Source of the DNA: Gammaproteobacteria bacterium
GTDB lineage: Bacteria; Pseudomonadota; Gammaproteobacteria; Immundisolibacterales; Immundisolibacteraceae
DNA: 38,875 nucleotides
Direction: 5' to 3'
NCBI GenBank assembly: GCA_003645395.1
Contig: QNFC01000001.1
Coordinates: 1-38,875, forward strand
Below the pieces are notes generated by a model. It was not told the DNA's origin, ran no database searches, and saw nothing but the letters and a program-made list of their open reading frames with translations. A program made the translations under genes and the position numbers. Below, one piece after another: positions 1-8,419 of this stretch. The number at the start of each line of letters is the position of its first letter. The stretch's first letter is position 1.

Positions 1-833
1 GCCAGGTCAATGATTTCACCCTCGTGAGAAACACCCTCGCCATAGAGAATTTCAAACTCGGCAGTTTTAAACGGCGGCGCCACCTTGTTTTTCACCACCT
101 TAACGCGGGTTTCATTGCCGATAATTTCATCACCCTTCTTGATGGCACCGATGCGGCGAATATCGAGCCGCACTGATGAGTAGAATTTCAGTGCATTGCC
201 GCCAGTGGTGGTTTCAGGGCTACCAAACATCACACCGATTTTCATGCGAATCTGGTTAATAAAAATAACCATGGTATTAGAACGACTGATACTGCCGGTG
301 AGCTTTCTCAATGCCTGGGACATCAGGCGGGCCTGCAGGCCAACATGGGTGTCGCCCATGTCACCCTCAAGTTCCGCGCGCGGCGTCAGCGCGGCCACTG
401 AGTCAATGACCACCAGATCAAGTGCTGCGGAGCGCACCAACATGTCGGTAATCTCCAGTGCCTGCTCACCGGTATCCGGCTGTGAGACCAGCAATTCATC
501 GAGGTTAACGCCCAACTTACCGGCGTATTCGGGATCAAGGGCGTGCTCGGCATCAATAAACGCGGCGGAACCACCACCGGCCTGCGCCTGCGCGATCACC
601 TGTAGAGCAATGGTGGTTTTACCCGATGACTCTGGACCGTAGATTTCCACGACTCTGCCTCTTGGTAACCCACCAATACCAAGAGCAATATCAAGATTTA
701 AGGAGCCGGTCGAGATCACCCCAATATCGCGCATCGCGCCTTCTTCGCCAAGCCGCATCACCGAGCCCTTGCCAAACTGCTTGTCAATCTGCGACAGGGC
801 AGCTTCCAGCGCACGTTGTTTGTTATTGTCCAT
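1..833 (-). CDS. recA: RecA recombinase, 3' end missing (window edge)
   Basis: RecA is the ATP-dependent strand-exchange protein and SOS coprotease. I translated the minus strand from the ATG at 831-833. The first ~277 codons are present, of a usual ~345-350, and the rest lies left of the window. Visible motifs are the N-terminal helix MDNNKQRALEAALSQIDKQF, the Walker A motif GPESSGKTT, a Walker B region ending LVVIDSVAALTP, and the loop 2 region with SPETTTGGNALKFY. A GGAG Shine-Dalgarno at 840-843 sits 6 nt before the ATG, which supports this start. The gene lies downstream of pgpA in the same direction, with a 199 bp gap. pncC/cinA, often found just before recA in gammaproteobacteria, is not there. 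I see no CTGT-N8-ACAG LexA box in the gap. Identification is certain. Confidence 0.98.
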   Translation of the reverse strand, partial: MDNNKQRALEAALSQIDKQFGKGSVMRLGEEGAMRDIGVISTGSLNLDIALGIGGLPRGRVVEIYGPESSGKTTIALQVIAQAQAGGGSAAFIDAEHALDPEYAGKLGVNLDELLVSQPDTGEQALEITDMLVRSAALDLVVIDSVAALTPRAELEGDMGDTHVGLQARLMSQALRKLTGSISRSNTMVIFINQIRMKIGVMFGSPETTTGGNALKFYSSVRLDIRRIGAIKKGDEIIGNETRVKVVKNKVAPPFKTAEFEILYGEGVSHEGEIIDL

Positions 834-1032
834 TTTCGACTCCAGCGAATAAATTATAGATTAATGGGTAATGATCGCCCATGGATATGCAGCGCAGTAA
901 CCCTCAGCGCTGCGCCAAGGTCGCCAATTTTTTTATCCTTTTACCTTGCGGGCATTGGCCGATAATTATCCCATAAGGCAGAAACGAACGGCTAGCGGAT
1001 CGGCACTGATAGACAAATCAAACCTGATATGG
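834..1032. other. recA-pgpA intergenic region with inverted repeats
   Basis: This 199 bp gap holds three small symmetric elements and no gene. ATGGG-N9-CCCAT at 864-882 is a near-palindrome just upstream of the TATAAT box. GCAGCGC-N11-GCGCTGC at 889-913 could form a 7 bp hairpin. GATAATTATC near 961-970 is a perfect 10 bp palindrome. None matches the gammaproteobacterial LexA operator. The 864-882 element sits where an operator overlapping a -35 region would be expected, but no regulator can be named. Confidence 0.4.
853..858 (-). promoter_or_regulatory. Possible recA -10 box
   Basis: The minus strand reads TATAAT exactly here, 19-20 nt before the recA ATG. The hexamer 17 nt further upstream is TGGGCG, a poor -35. 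The start of transcription would fall near 845-847, leaving only the ribosome binding site as leader. The assignment rests on the -10 match alone. Confidence 0.3.
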
Positions 1033-1545
1033 CTATCCTAAAAAAAGAATCTGTGGAACCTGCCCGGTCACCCACAGCAAAACTCGCAGCAGCAATCCGG
1101 CGAATAGTCCCGCCAGCAAGTCATCAACCATGATGCCGAGCCCGCCTTTAACGGTACGATCGCACCAGCTGATCGGCCAGGGCTTGAGGATATCGAACAA
1201 CCGGAACAACAGGAACCCACCGACAACTGCAGAAAATGTCAGCGGTAGCGCGTAGAGGGTGACCCACAGGCCAACCATTTCGTCCCACACTACGCAGCCG
1301 GGGTCTTCCAGGCCCATCGACCGACTGGCATGCCCGCAAATCAGCACCCCGGCCAGTACCGCGACTAGCAACAGTGAGCTTGCCCACGGCAGCGTCATCA
1401 ATCCAAACAGGGGCAAAAAAGGTATTCCTGCCAGCGTCCCAAAAGTCCCCGGCGCACGTCGAGCAAGCCCGGAACCAAACCCCAATGCCAGCAGGTTGAT
1501 CGGATCACGACAAAACGGCATCAGGTCGTGTCGAATCAGCGGCAT
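1033..1545 (-). CDS. pgpA: Phosphatidylglycerophosphatase A
   Basis: PgpA removes the phosphate from phosphatidylglycerophosphate to give phosphatidylglycerol at the inner membrane. The 170-residue product has the usual family length. It shows the N-terminal signature GFGSGLARRAPGTFGTLAGIP, the acidic motif VWDEMVG, several hydrophobic helices, and the FRLFDILKPWPI segment followed by GGLGIMVDDLLAG, all typical of the family. It follows thiL by 27 bp in the same direction, the usual thiL-pgpA pair, so the two are probably cotranscribed with nusB and the rib genes. The Shine-Dalgarno is weak (GTGAGC before the ATG at 1545), which fits translational coupling to thiL. Confidence 0.95.
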   Translation of the reverse strand: MPLIRHDLMPFCRDPINLLALGFGSGLARRAPGTFGTLAGIPFLPLFGLMTLPWASSLLLVAVLAGVLICGHASRSMGLEDPGCVVWDEMVGLWVTLYALPLTFSAVVGGFLLFRLFDILKPWPISWCDRTVKGGLGIMVDDLLAGLFAGLLLRVLLWVTGQVPQILFLG

Positions 1546-1572
1546 AAACGGCTCACATTATTTTGGTAGTAG

Positions 1573-2553
1573 TTAAGAAAAATGGTCATACCCTCCGGTA
1601 TTTACAAACGGCACTGGTTGACCGGCCAGATCAACTAACTGGAGGCCCTTCTCGGCAGTAATCACGCCAATCTCGGTAATCCCATTACAAACACTCCAGT
1701 CGCGGCCGAGCATTTCATCGCCATCTTTTTCGGGTATCGTAAAACAGAGTTCATAATCGTCGCCACCGGCAAGAGCTATCTGCCAACCGGTTTGGGCGTC
1801 AACACCCCCTGCACTCAAACAGGCAAGAAACCTTTCTGACCTGGGAATCCGGTCTCGCACCACCCTGGCCCCCACCCCGCTGGCGGTCAGGATATGCCCC
1901 AAATCAGCAATTAGACCGTCCGAAACATCGATGGCGCTACTGGCTTTTGAGCGCAGCAAGGTTCCTGCCGCAATCCGTGGAGTCGGAAAATCCAGGCGCT
2001 CACGGAAGTCTGCTTTTAAATCTTCTCGGCCACAACCGCCATCGCTCAGAGCGTGTAGCGCTAACGCGGCGTCGCCCAGTTTGCCTGTGACAAAAATTCG
2101 ATCCCCCGATCGCGCACCACCACGGGTCAAGGCCGCACCAGCCGGTACATGACCAATAATCTGCACGGTAATGGTCAGTGGCCCACGGGTGGTATCACCG
2201 CCCACCAGAGCCACATTAAACTGTTCGGCTAACGACGAGAAGCCGGCCATAAAGCCAGTCAGCCACTGCGGGGCTTGCTCTGGCAACGTGAGGGCAAGCA
2301 GCGCCCAGGCCGGCGTCGCCCCCATTGCCGCCAGGTCACTCAGATTAACCGCCAACGCCTTGTAGCCAATTGCCTCTGCAGTGGTGTCTAGCGGAAAATG
2401 CACACCGGCCACCAGGGTATCGGTTGCGACCACCATCTGCTGACCGGCCGGCGGCTGCAAAATGGCCGCATCATCGCCAATACCGACCACAACATCTGCG
2501 CGGGGTGTCGTTGCGGCGGTGAAGTAACGATCAATCAGACGAAATTCGGACAT
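1573..2553 (-). CDS. thiL: Thiamine-monophosphate kinase
   Basis: ThiL phosphorylates thiamine monophosphate to thiamine pyrophosphate in the cytoplasm, using ATP. The 326-residue product matches the family length (about 325). It begins MSEFRLIDRYFT and shows the ATP/Mg loop VGIGDDAAIL near residues 24-33, the VNLSDLAAMGATP segment near 69-81, VGGDTTRG near 117-124, and AIDVSDGLIADLGHI near 208-222, all hallmarks of the PurM/ThiL fold. The ATG at 2551-2553 is the only reasonable start. It lies between nusB and pgpA, a very common gammaproteobacterial order. Confidence 0.97.
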   Translation of the reverse strand: MSEFRLIDRYFTAATTPRADVVVGIGDDAAILQPPAGQQMVVATDTLVAGVHFPLDTTAEAIGYKALAVNLSDLAAMGATPAWALLALTLPEQAPQWLTGFMAGFSSLAEQFNVALVGGDTTRGPLTITVQIIGHVPAGAALTRGGARSGDRIFVTGKLGDAALALHALSDGGCGREDLKADFRERLDFPTPRIAAGTLLRSKASSAIDVSDGLIADLGHILTASGVGARVVRDRIPRSERFLACLSAGGVDAQTGWQIALAGGDDYELCFTIPEKDGDEMLGRDWSVCNGITEIGVITAEKGLQLVDLAGQPVPFVNTGGYDHFS

Positions 2554-2594
2554 CGGGATAGCCGAAAAATGGAGAAGGAATAACGCGATTCTGT

Positions 2595-3014
2595 CTAGCT
2601 TTTTTCCACTGACCGCACTGTAGCAGCCATTTTATCGAGTACCGCGTTAACAAACTTATAGCCATCCTCGCCGCCAAACAGGCGGGCCTGATCGACGGCT
2701 TCGTTAATCACCACCCGATAGGGTATTTCCAGGTGCCGCTGCAACTCCTGCGCGCCAAACCAGAGCACCGACCGCTCCACCGGATCAAGTTCATCAAAGG
2801 GTCGATCAAGGTAGGGAGTCAATTCAGCACTGAGTTCTTCAGACCGCTCACACACCTCGGTAAACAACTCCAGAAAATAATCACGATCGGCTCGACCGAG
2901 CCCACGATCTTCCTGAAATTGGCGCACGACCTCGGCCGGCGAGTCACCGCCGATCTGCCACTGGTAAAGCGCTTGCAATACGCATCGCCGCGCAAGACTA
3001 CGCGACCCACTCAC
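2595..3014 (-). CDS. nusB: Transcription antitermination factor NusB
   Basis: NusB binds boxA RNA together with S10 (NusE) and promotes antitermination on rRNA operons. The 139-residue product is the normal size, all-helical, with the N-terminal SLARRCVLQALYQWQ signature and the C-terminal INEAVDQARLFGGEDGYKFVNAVLDK block that typify the family. The start is GTG (minus strand at 3012-3014) with only a weak Shine-Dalgarno. It lies 42 bp after ribH in the same direction, as in the conserved ribH-nusB-thiL order, and is probably translated from the rib transcript. Confidence 0.96.
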   Translation of the reverse strand: MSGSRSLARRCVLQALYQWQIGGDSPAEVVRQFQEDRGLGRADRDYFLELFTEVCERSEELSAELTPYLDRPFDELDPVERSVLWFGAQELQRHLEIPYRVVINEAVDQARLFGGEDGYKFVNAVLDKMAATVRSVEKS

Positions 3015-3056
3015 AAGGTCAGCGCCGAAGCTACCGGATCATTCTTTATCAACAAC

Positions 3057-3533
3057 TCAGGCATCAATTTTAGCGAGCAGATTGACCATCTCGATCGCAG
3101 TTAACGCTGCATCCACGCCCTTATTACCTGCTTTGGTGCCGGCGCGTTCAATCGCCTGTTCGATCGTATCAACGGTTAACAGGCCAAACGCCACCGGCAA
3201 CCCGGTTTTCTGACCAACGGCGGATATACCTTTGCTGGTCTCGCTGCACACGTAGTCGAAATGCGGCGTCGCACCACGGATCACGCAACCCAACGCCAGC
3301 ACCGCATCGACTCTGCCGGAAGCAGCCAGGCGATCACAGGCCAGTGGAATTTCAAATGCACCCGGTACTTTGGCTACGGTGATATCGGTCGCCTGGGCGC
3401 CGTGGCGAACCAGCGTATCGATCGCCGCACTTTGCAGACGCTCGGTAATGAAATCATTAAACCGACTAACCACGATGCCAAAGCGTAACCCCGATACACG
3501 CAGGTCACCTTCTAGAAAATTAACCCCTTGCAT
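3057..3533 (-). CDS. ribH: 6,7-dimethyl-8-ribityllumazine synthase
   Basis: RibH condenses 3,4-dihydroxy-2-butanone 4-phosphate with the ribityl-aminouracil to give lumazine, the penultimate step of riboflavin synthesis, in an oligomeric capsid-like enzyme. The 158-residue product is the usual length. It shows the FGIVVSRFNDFITERL start, the KVPGAFEIPLAC substrate loop, ALGCVIRGATPHFDYV including the catalytic-region His, and PVAFGLLTVDTIEQA. The ATG at 3531-3533 overlaps the end of the upstream ribB gene by 14 bp, so it should be translationally coupled. Confidence 0.97.
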   Translation of the reverse strand: MQGVNFLEGDLRVSGLRFGIVVSRFNDFITERLQSAAIDTLVRHGAQATDITVAKVPGAFEIPLACDRLAASGRVDAVLALGCVIRGATPHFDYVCSETSKGISAVGQKTGLPVAFGLLTVDTIEQAIERAGTKAGNKGVDAALTAIEMVNLLAKIDA

Positions 3534-4728
3534 TGCTCACCTCGTTATTCATATTTTTATTCAAACCGGGTGTCTGGTCTTGTTCGCTACTGGTTGACTC
3601 GTCCAGCGGCACCCAGTCCACCAACTCCAGACCATACCCACCCAAACTATGTAGCCGACGCGGTGACCCCATGATGCGCATTTTACCTACACCCAGGTGG
3701 TTCAAGATTTGTGCGCCAATACCGTAACGGCGCAGTTCCGGATTTTCGCTGCCGTCATCAGGACGGGGCACGCCCATCTGGTTCATTTTGTACTGACGCA
3801 CCTCACGCGCCAACTCCTGTCCTTCTTCGTAGGGGTTCAAAATAACCAACACCCCCTTCCCCGCTGCGGCAATTTTCGCCAACGCAGTATCAACAGACCA
3901 ATGTCCAGCCGCGCGTTCACCGATCATGTCCTGCAGCGCGCTAATTACATGTACTCGAATCAGTGTTGGCTCACCCTGGGCAATGTCCCCTTTTATTAAC
4001 GCCATGTGCACGGCGTCATCGACGGGATCATGATAGGCACGTAACGTGAATTCACCGTGGCGGGTCTGAAATGGGGTCTCCGCACACTGCTCCACCGATT
4101 TTTCTTCATTAATACGGTATTTGATCAGGTCGGCGATGGTGCCCATTTTCAGGCTATGCTTTTTGGCATAAGGCACAAGATCGGGATAACGGGCCATGGT
4201 GCCGTCGTCATTGAGAATTTCAACGATCACCGCCGCCGGCTCAAACCCCGCCAACCGCGCCAGATCACACCCCGCTTCGGTGTGGCCCGCCCGGGCCAAT
4301 ACGCCGCCGGGCTGGGCTTTCAACGGAAATATATGTCCCGGCTGGACGATATCTGTTGGCCTGGCATCCAACTTGACCGCCGCTTCCACTGTGGCAGCCC
4401 GGTCAGCGGCAGAAATGCCGGTAGTGACACCCTCAGCCGCTTCGATAGAAACAGTAAAGTTGGTTGAATTTTTATCGTTGTTGTCGGCCACCATCAATGG
4501 CAAATGCAACTGTTCACAACGGTCAGGGCTCAGGGTCAGGCAGATCAGCCCGCGCCCGTAGCTGGCCATAAAATTGATGGCGTCAGCAGTTACTGCGCTT
4601 CCCGCCATGATTAGATCGCCCTCGTTCTCGCGATCTTCGTCATCGAGCATAATCACCATCCGCCCCTGGCGGATCTCCTCAATGATCTCCTCGGTACTGC
4701 TGAAATTACTCAATTCAGTATTACTCAT
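3520..4728 (-). CDS. ribB: DHBP synthase with degenerate GTP cyclohydrolase II domain (RibBA-type)
   Basis: The N-terminal ~200 residues are 3,4-dihydroxy-2-butanone 4-phosphate synthase (RibB). They carry the acidic loop MLDDEDRENEGDL near 28-40 and the RAGHTEAGCDLARLAG block near 145-160, and supply the C4 unit for lumazine. The C-terminal ~190 residues follow the GTP cyclohydrolase II fold (for example LGVGKMRIMGSP). However, where active RibA enzymes have three zinc-binding cysteines (C-X10-C-X-C), this protein reads HVISALQDMIGERAAGHWS, with no cysteine. The second half is therefore probably not an active cyclohydrolase, as reported for other proteobacterial RibBX-type proteins, and a separate ribA should exist elsewhere. 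The gene overlaps ribE by 4 bp and ribH by 14 bp. Confidence 0.93.
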   Translation of the reverse strand: MSNTELSNFSSTEEIIEEIRQGRMVIMLDDEDRENEGDLIMAGSAVTADAINFMASYGRGLICLTLSPDRCEQLHLPLMVADNNDKNSTNFTVSIEAAEGVTTGISAADRAATVEAAVKLDARPTDIVQPGHIFPLKAQPGGVLARAGHTEAGCDLARLAGFEPAAVIVEILNDDGTMARYPDLVPYAKKHSLKMGTIADLIKYRINEEKSVEQCAETPFQTRHGEFTLRAYHDPVDDAVHMALIKGDIAQGEPTLIRVHVISALQDMIGERAAGHWSVDTALAKIAAAGKGVLVILNPYEEGQELAREVRQYKMNQMGVPRPDDGSENPELRRYGIGAQILNHLGVGKMRIMGSPRRLHSLGGYGLELVDWVPLDESTSSEQDQTPGLNKNMNNEVSNARG

Positions 4729-5375
4729 AACATTCCGTTATCACGTAGCAGGTCAATGGTCACCGTCGCATTGTCCACAATAGCTGTTCCCGTCATTAAT
4801 CGCTCCAGGTAGCGTGCGATCAAATCCACTTCCAGATTAACCGCCCGGCCTGTCTGGTATTCGCCGATTATTGTCCGCTCCATCGTGTGCGGAATGATAT
4901 TAACCGAAAAGCCCTGATCAGAAATTGTGTTAACGGTCAGGCTGGTGCCATCAATGGTGATCGATCCTTTTGCGGCGATATAACGCAATAGCGCTTTAGG
5001 CACCTGAAAATCAAACCGGGTCGAGCGGCCATCCGGGCGTATCGCTGTCACTTTACCCAGCCCGTCAACGTGACCGCTGACCAGATGACCGCCGAGGGGC
5101 TGATTCAGAGTTAATGCTCGCTCAAGATTAACCGCTGCGCCGGCCGTCAAATCACCCAGACTGGTACAGCTTAGCGTTTCGGTGGAAACATCGGCTGCAA
5201 AGCTATCTTCATTGATTTCAACTAGCGTCAGACAGACACCATTCACCGCTACACTTTCACCAAGCTCCATACTCTCTAGCGGCAACCCACTGGCCTGAAT
5301 CAGCAGCCGCCGGTCCCCTCCCCGGCTATCGCTACGCTGCAGCTGGCCGACCTCTCCGATAATTCCTGTGAACAT
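4725..5375 (-). CDS. ribE: Riboflavin synthase alpha subunit
   Basis: RibE (ribC in some schemes) dismutates two lumazines into riboflavin plus the aminouracil precursor. The 216-residue product has the two tandem lumazine-binding barrels expected. The first starts MFTGIIGEVGQL and includes VNGVCLTLVEI. The second begins HLVSGHVDGLGKV and includes ITIDGTSLTVN. Both halves keep their ligand-binding motifs. The stop overlaps the ribB start (ATGA), and the gene lies 48 bp downstream of ribD, so it belongs to the rib operon. No FMN riboswitch is visible in that gap. Confidence 0.97.
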   Translation of the reverse strand: MFTGIIGEVGQLQRSDSRGGDRRLLIQASGLPLESMELGESVAVNGVCLTLVEINEDSFAADVSTETLSCTSLGDLTAGAAVNLERALTLNQPLGGHLVSGHVDGLGKVTAIRPDGRSTRFDFQVPKALLRYIAAKGSITIDGTSLTVNTISDQGFSVNIIPHTMERTIIGEYQTGRAVNLEVDLIARYLERLMTGTAIVDNATVTIDLLRDNGML

Positions 5376-5423
5376 ATTATTTAAGTTACCTGATCTAAAC
5401 TCAATTGTGTCGGCAATGCCCGG

Positions 5424-6527
5424 TCAGTGAAGATGAGTTCTGTTTTGCTGGGGCCGATAGGTCAATCGAACATCCCCACCAAACCGACAAACATCGACTA
5501 ATTCCAGCTCAGTGCGCTGTGACATATCCGTCAACCCGGTCATTCGCAACAATGGCTGAGCACCCTCTCCCAACAATACTGGCGCGACATAGACAATTAA
5601 CTCATCCACCAGTCCGGCTTGCAAAAAACTGGTCGCCAGGCGACAACCTGCTTCAACCCAGACCTCATTCACTTCCTGTTTTACCAGCCTCTTTAACAGG
5701 GCCGAAAGATCTAGCCCCGCTTCGGTTACCGGTAGCTGCTCGACCACTACCCGCGAAATACCAAGTCCTGTCGCTACAGGCCCCGTGCACTGCATTATCG
5801 GCCCGGGTTGCTGAAGTAACTGACACCCCAGCGGCATTTTACCGTGAGAATCCAGCACCACCCGCAAAGGCGTCGCCGTCGGCTCATCTAGTCTGACGGT
5901 CAGCTTTGGGTCATCCACCAGCACAGTGCCAATGCCAGTAACAATCGCACCACTGCGCGCACGCCAGCGATGCACGTCTTCGCGAGCCGCCTCACCCGTT
6001 ATCCAACGGCTATCACCGTTTGCCAGCGCGGTGCCGCCGTCAAGGCTGCTAGCTAATTTCACCCGTACCCAGGGCTGGCCGGTTTGCATGCGTTTATTAA
6101 ATCCAGGGTTTAACGTCTCCGCTTTACCCTGCGTGTCAAAAAAATCCACTTGCACCCCTGCCGCCACAAGCGTTGCAATCCCACTACCTGAAACCTGAGG
6201 ATTGGGATCTTCCATCGCATAAACCACCCGTGACACCCCGGCAGCAATTAATGCTTCGCTACAGGGCGGGGTGCGGCCATGATGATTGCAGGGCTCTAAC
6301 GTCACGTAGGCGGTGGAACCCATCGCTTTGCTGCCCGCTACGGCCAGAGCATTGATTTCTGCATGGTTTTCGCCGCTGCGTACGTGAAACCCTTCACCAA
6401 CCATCGCTCCACCGACAGCCAGCACACAGCCAACAACCGGGTTGGGCTGAGCAGTAAACCGACCCTTCTCTGCCAGCTCCAGAGCCCGGGTCATAAACTG
6501 CCGATCCAGCGGTGCTGATTCTCTCAC
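5424..6527 (-). CDS. ribD: Bifunctional diaminohydroxyphosphoribosylaminopyrimidine deaminase / reductase
   Basis: RibD carries out the second and third steps of riboflavin synthesis: deamination of the pyrimidine ring and NADPH reduction of the ribose. The 367-residue product is a normal two-domain enzyme. Residues ~1-145 are the zinc deaminase, with HAEINAL (His and catalytic Glu) near 55-61 and PCNHHGRTPPC near 79-89. The rest is the reductase, with VRVKLASSLDGGTAL, SRWITGEAAREDVHRWRA and the late WVEAGCRLATSFL block. The start codon is GTG and overlaps the TGA of nrdR as GTGA, so translation should be coupled. Confidence 0.97.
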   Translation of the reverse strand: MRESAPLDRQFMTRALELAEKGRFTAQPNPVVGCVLAVGGAMVGEGFHVRSGENHAEINALAVAGSKAMGSTAYVTLEPCNHHGRTPPCSEALIAAGVSRVVYAMEDPNPQVSGSGIATLVAAGVQVDFFDTQGKAETLNPGFNKRMQTGQPWVRVKLASSLDGGTALANGDSRWITGEAAREDVHRWRARSGAIVTGIGTVLVDDPKLTVRLDEPTATPLRVVLDSHGKMPLGCQLLQQPGPIMQCTGPVATGLGISRVVVEQLPVTEAGLDLSALLKRLVKQEVNEVWVEAGCRLATSFLQAGLVDELIVYVAPVLLGEGAQPLLRMTGLTDMSQRTELELVDVCRFGGDVRLTYRPQQNRTHLH

Positions 6528-7006
6528 TTGGAAGGCACCGATTCCGATGCCTCGTCCGGCACGCGAAGCTTGTCTATCTCCTCGCGAAAAGCATCGACGT
6601 CTTCAAAACGGCGGTAAACCGATGCAAAACGAACATACGCAACCTCGTCGGTCTGACGTAGCTCATCCATCACCCACTGACCAAGTTGGGCGGTTGGGCA
6701 CTCGCGCTCTTCCCAGGCTTGTAGACGACGGATCAGTCGGGCCAGCAGTTCATCCCGCTGCTCTGTCGATACCGGTCGCTTTTCCAACGCACGGTCGATT
6801 CCTGCACGCAGTTTTGCCCCCTTAAATTCATCCCGGCTGCCATCACTTTTGACCAGCCTGGGCATCGCAAGCTCTGCCTGCTCGTAGGTGGTAAAGCGAC
6901 TGTTACATCCGGTGCACTGACGCCGGCGGCGCACCCGATCACCCTCACCAAACAAGCGAGAGTCGATAACCCGGGTGTCGTCGACGTGGCAAAACGGACA
7001 GCGCAT
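6524..7006 (-). CDS. nrdR: Transcriptional repressor NrdR
   Basis: NrdR represses ribonucleotide reductase genes by sensing ATP/dATP through an ATP-cone. The 160-residue product has the complete N-terminal zinc ribbon: MRCPFC gives Cys3 and Cys6, and RRQCTGC gives Cys31 and Cys34. The ATP-cone begins around RLVKSDGSRDEF, with RYASVYR-like RFASVYRRFEDVDAF at its end. The position just upstream of ribD and downstream of glyA is a classic gammaproteobacterial arrangement. No nrd genes are in this window, so its targets lie elsewhere. Confidence 0.97.
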   Translation of the reverse strand: MRCPFCHVDDTRVIDSRLFGEGDRVRRRRQCTGCNSRFTTYEQAELAMPRLVKSDGSRDEFKGAKLRAGIDRALEKRPVSTEQRDELLARLIRRLQAWEERECPTAQLGQWVMDELRQTDEVAYVRFASVYRRFEDVDAFREEIDKLRVPDEASESVPSK

Positions 7007-7019
7007 CAGATAGCTCTAT

Positions 7020-8276
7020 CTACTGTTGATATACAGGGAAATTATTACAAACAGCCAGCACCTGCTGCTTAACGCGGGCTTCCACTTCTGCGTCGCCCAA
7101 GTTATCAATAATGTCGCAAATCCAGCCTGCCAGATCACGGGCCTCGGTTTCGCCAAAGCCACGTGTCGTCATTGCAGGGGAACCGATGCGGATACCACTG
7201 GTAACGAAAGGCGACTGCGGATCATTAGGCACAGAGTTTTTATTAACGGTGATATTGGCTTTGCCCAGTGCCGCTTCAATATCTTTGCCAGTCAGTCCCT
7301 GAGCAATGAAATCGACCAGCATCAGGTGATTGTCAGTACCGCCAGACACCACTTTGTAGCCCCGTGCAACCATCACTTCGGCCATCGCCTGAGCGTTACT
7401 TATCACGGCTTGCTGGTAAGTTTTAAAACCGGGCTCCAGCGCCTCTTTAAAAGCCACTGCCTTAGCGGCGATCACGTGCATCAACGGACCGCCCTGGCTA
7501 CCGGGAAATACTGCTGAATTAAGTTTTTTTTCAATCTCAGCATTAGCCTTCGCCAGAATCAGCCCGCCGCGAGGACCACGCAGCGTTTTATGAGTGGTGG
7601 AGGTGGTGACATCGGCAATACCCACCGGATTTGGATAAAGCCCTGCCGCCACCAGCCCCGCCACGTGAGCCATATCGACGAACAGATACGCACCGACTTT
7701 ATCCGCAATATCGCGAGATCGCTGCCAGTCCATAACTCTTGAATAAGCGCTGAAGCCGGCAACAATCATCTTTGGCTGATGTTCAATAGCCAGCGCCTCA
7801 ATGACGTCGTAATCGAGCTCTCCGGTGGCTTCGTCGATGCCGTATTGAATCGAGTTGTAGAGCTTGCCGGATGAGCTCACCTTAGCACCGTGGGTAAGAT
7901 GGCCGCCGTGGGCGAGACTCATACCAAGAATCGTATCGCCGGCCTGTAACAGCGCGAGGTAAACAGCCGAATTGGCCTGCGAACCAGAATGGGGCTGAAC
8001 ATTGGCATAATCGGCACCAAAGAGGTTTTTTACCCGCTCAATTGCCAGCTGCTCAGCAACGTCCACATGCTCACAACCACCGTAATAGCGCTTACCCGGA
8101 TATCCCTCGGCGTATTTATTGGTGAGTAGTGTCCCTTGCGCCTCCATCACCCGCGGGCTGGTGTAATTTTCCGATGCGATTAGCTCAATATGCTCTTCCT
8201 GGCGTACGGTTTCAGCCTCGATGGCCTGCCACAATTCTGCATCGTAATCACGAATGCACATCTGTTTATTAAACAT
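7020..8276 (-). CDS. glyA: Serine hydroxymethyltransferase
   Basis: GlyA is the PLP enzyme that interconverts serine plus tetrahydrofolate with glycine plus 5,10-methylene-THF in the cytosol. The product from the ATG at 8274-8276 is 418 residues, matching E. coli (417). Visible motifs are IELIASENYTS near the start, the YAEGYPGKRYYGGCE segment, and the PLP lysine in TTSTTHKTLRGPRGG. The reading frame stays open upstream to 8360, but the start at 8276 is preferred because AGGAAG lies 8 nt upstream and family members begin at this point. It is the first gene of the long minus-strand run and is divergent from the glycosylase gene. Confidence 0.97.
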   Translation of the reverse strand: MFNKQMCIRDYDAELWQAIEAETVRQEEHIELIASENYTSPRVMEAQGTLLTNKYAEGYPGKRYYGGCEHVDVAEQLAIERVKNLFGADYANVQPHSGSQANSAVYLALLQAGDTILGMSLAHGGHLTHGAKVSSSGKLYNSIQYGIDEATGELDYDVIEALAIEHQPKMIVAGFSAYSRVMDWQRSRDIADKVGAYLFVDMAHVAGLVAAGLYPNPVGIADVTTSTTHKTLRGPRGGLILAKANAEIEKKLNSAVFPGSQGGPLMHVIAAKAVAFKEALEPGFKTYQQAVISNAQAMAEVMVARGYKVVSGGTDNHLMLVDFIAQGLTGKDIEAALGKANITVNKNSVPNDPQSPFVTSGIRIGSPAMTTRGFGETEARDLAGWICDIIDNLGDAEVEARVKQQVLAVCNNFPVYQQ

Positions 8277-8419
8277 GGGACTAACTTCCTTTACGTGCTG
8301 ACCGAACGGCCAAACTAAATGGCGTGAAAAAACCGAGTATTCTAGCACCGGTAACAGCACCTTTATTCTGTTCTGCAGACTGTAACCTGCAGCGCCCTAC
8401 AGACGTGACGATTAGCACT
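8277..8419. promoter_or_regulatory. Divergent promoter region glyA / glycosylase
   Basis: This 143 bp region should carry the promoters of both divergent genes. I cannot assign -35/-10 pairs with confidence. CTGC-N8-ACAG at 8387-8402 is one base off the LexA consensus ends, but its centre is GC-rich, unlike real operators, so it is weak as an SOS site. No glycine riboswitch-like pair is apparent. Confidence 0.35.

Noticed and set aside
889..913. Hairpin GCAGCGC/GCGCTGC as a terminator of pgpA
   Set aside because: The nearest T run is ~14 nt away on the wrong side for minus-strand transcription.
5376..5423. FMN riboswitch before ribE
   Set aside because: The gap is only 48 bp, far too short for the element, and no conserved RFN-like segments are seen in it.
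8387..8402. CTGC-N8-ACAG as a LexA box for the glycosylase gene
   Set aside because: One end is off consensus and the centre is GC-rich; such matches occur by chance.
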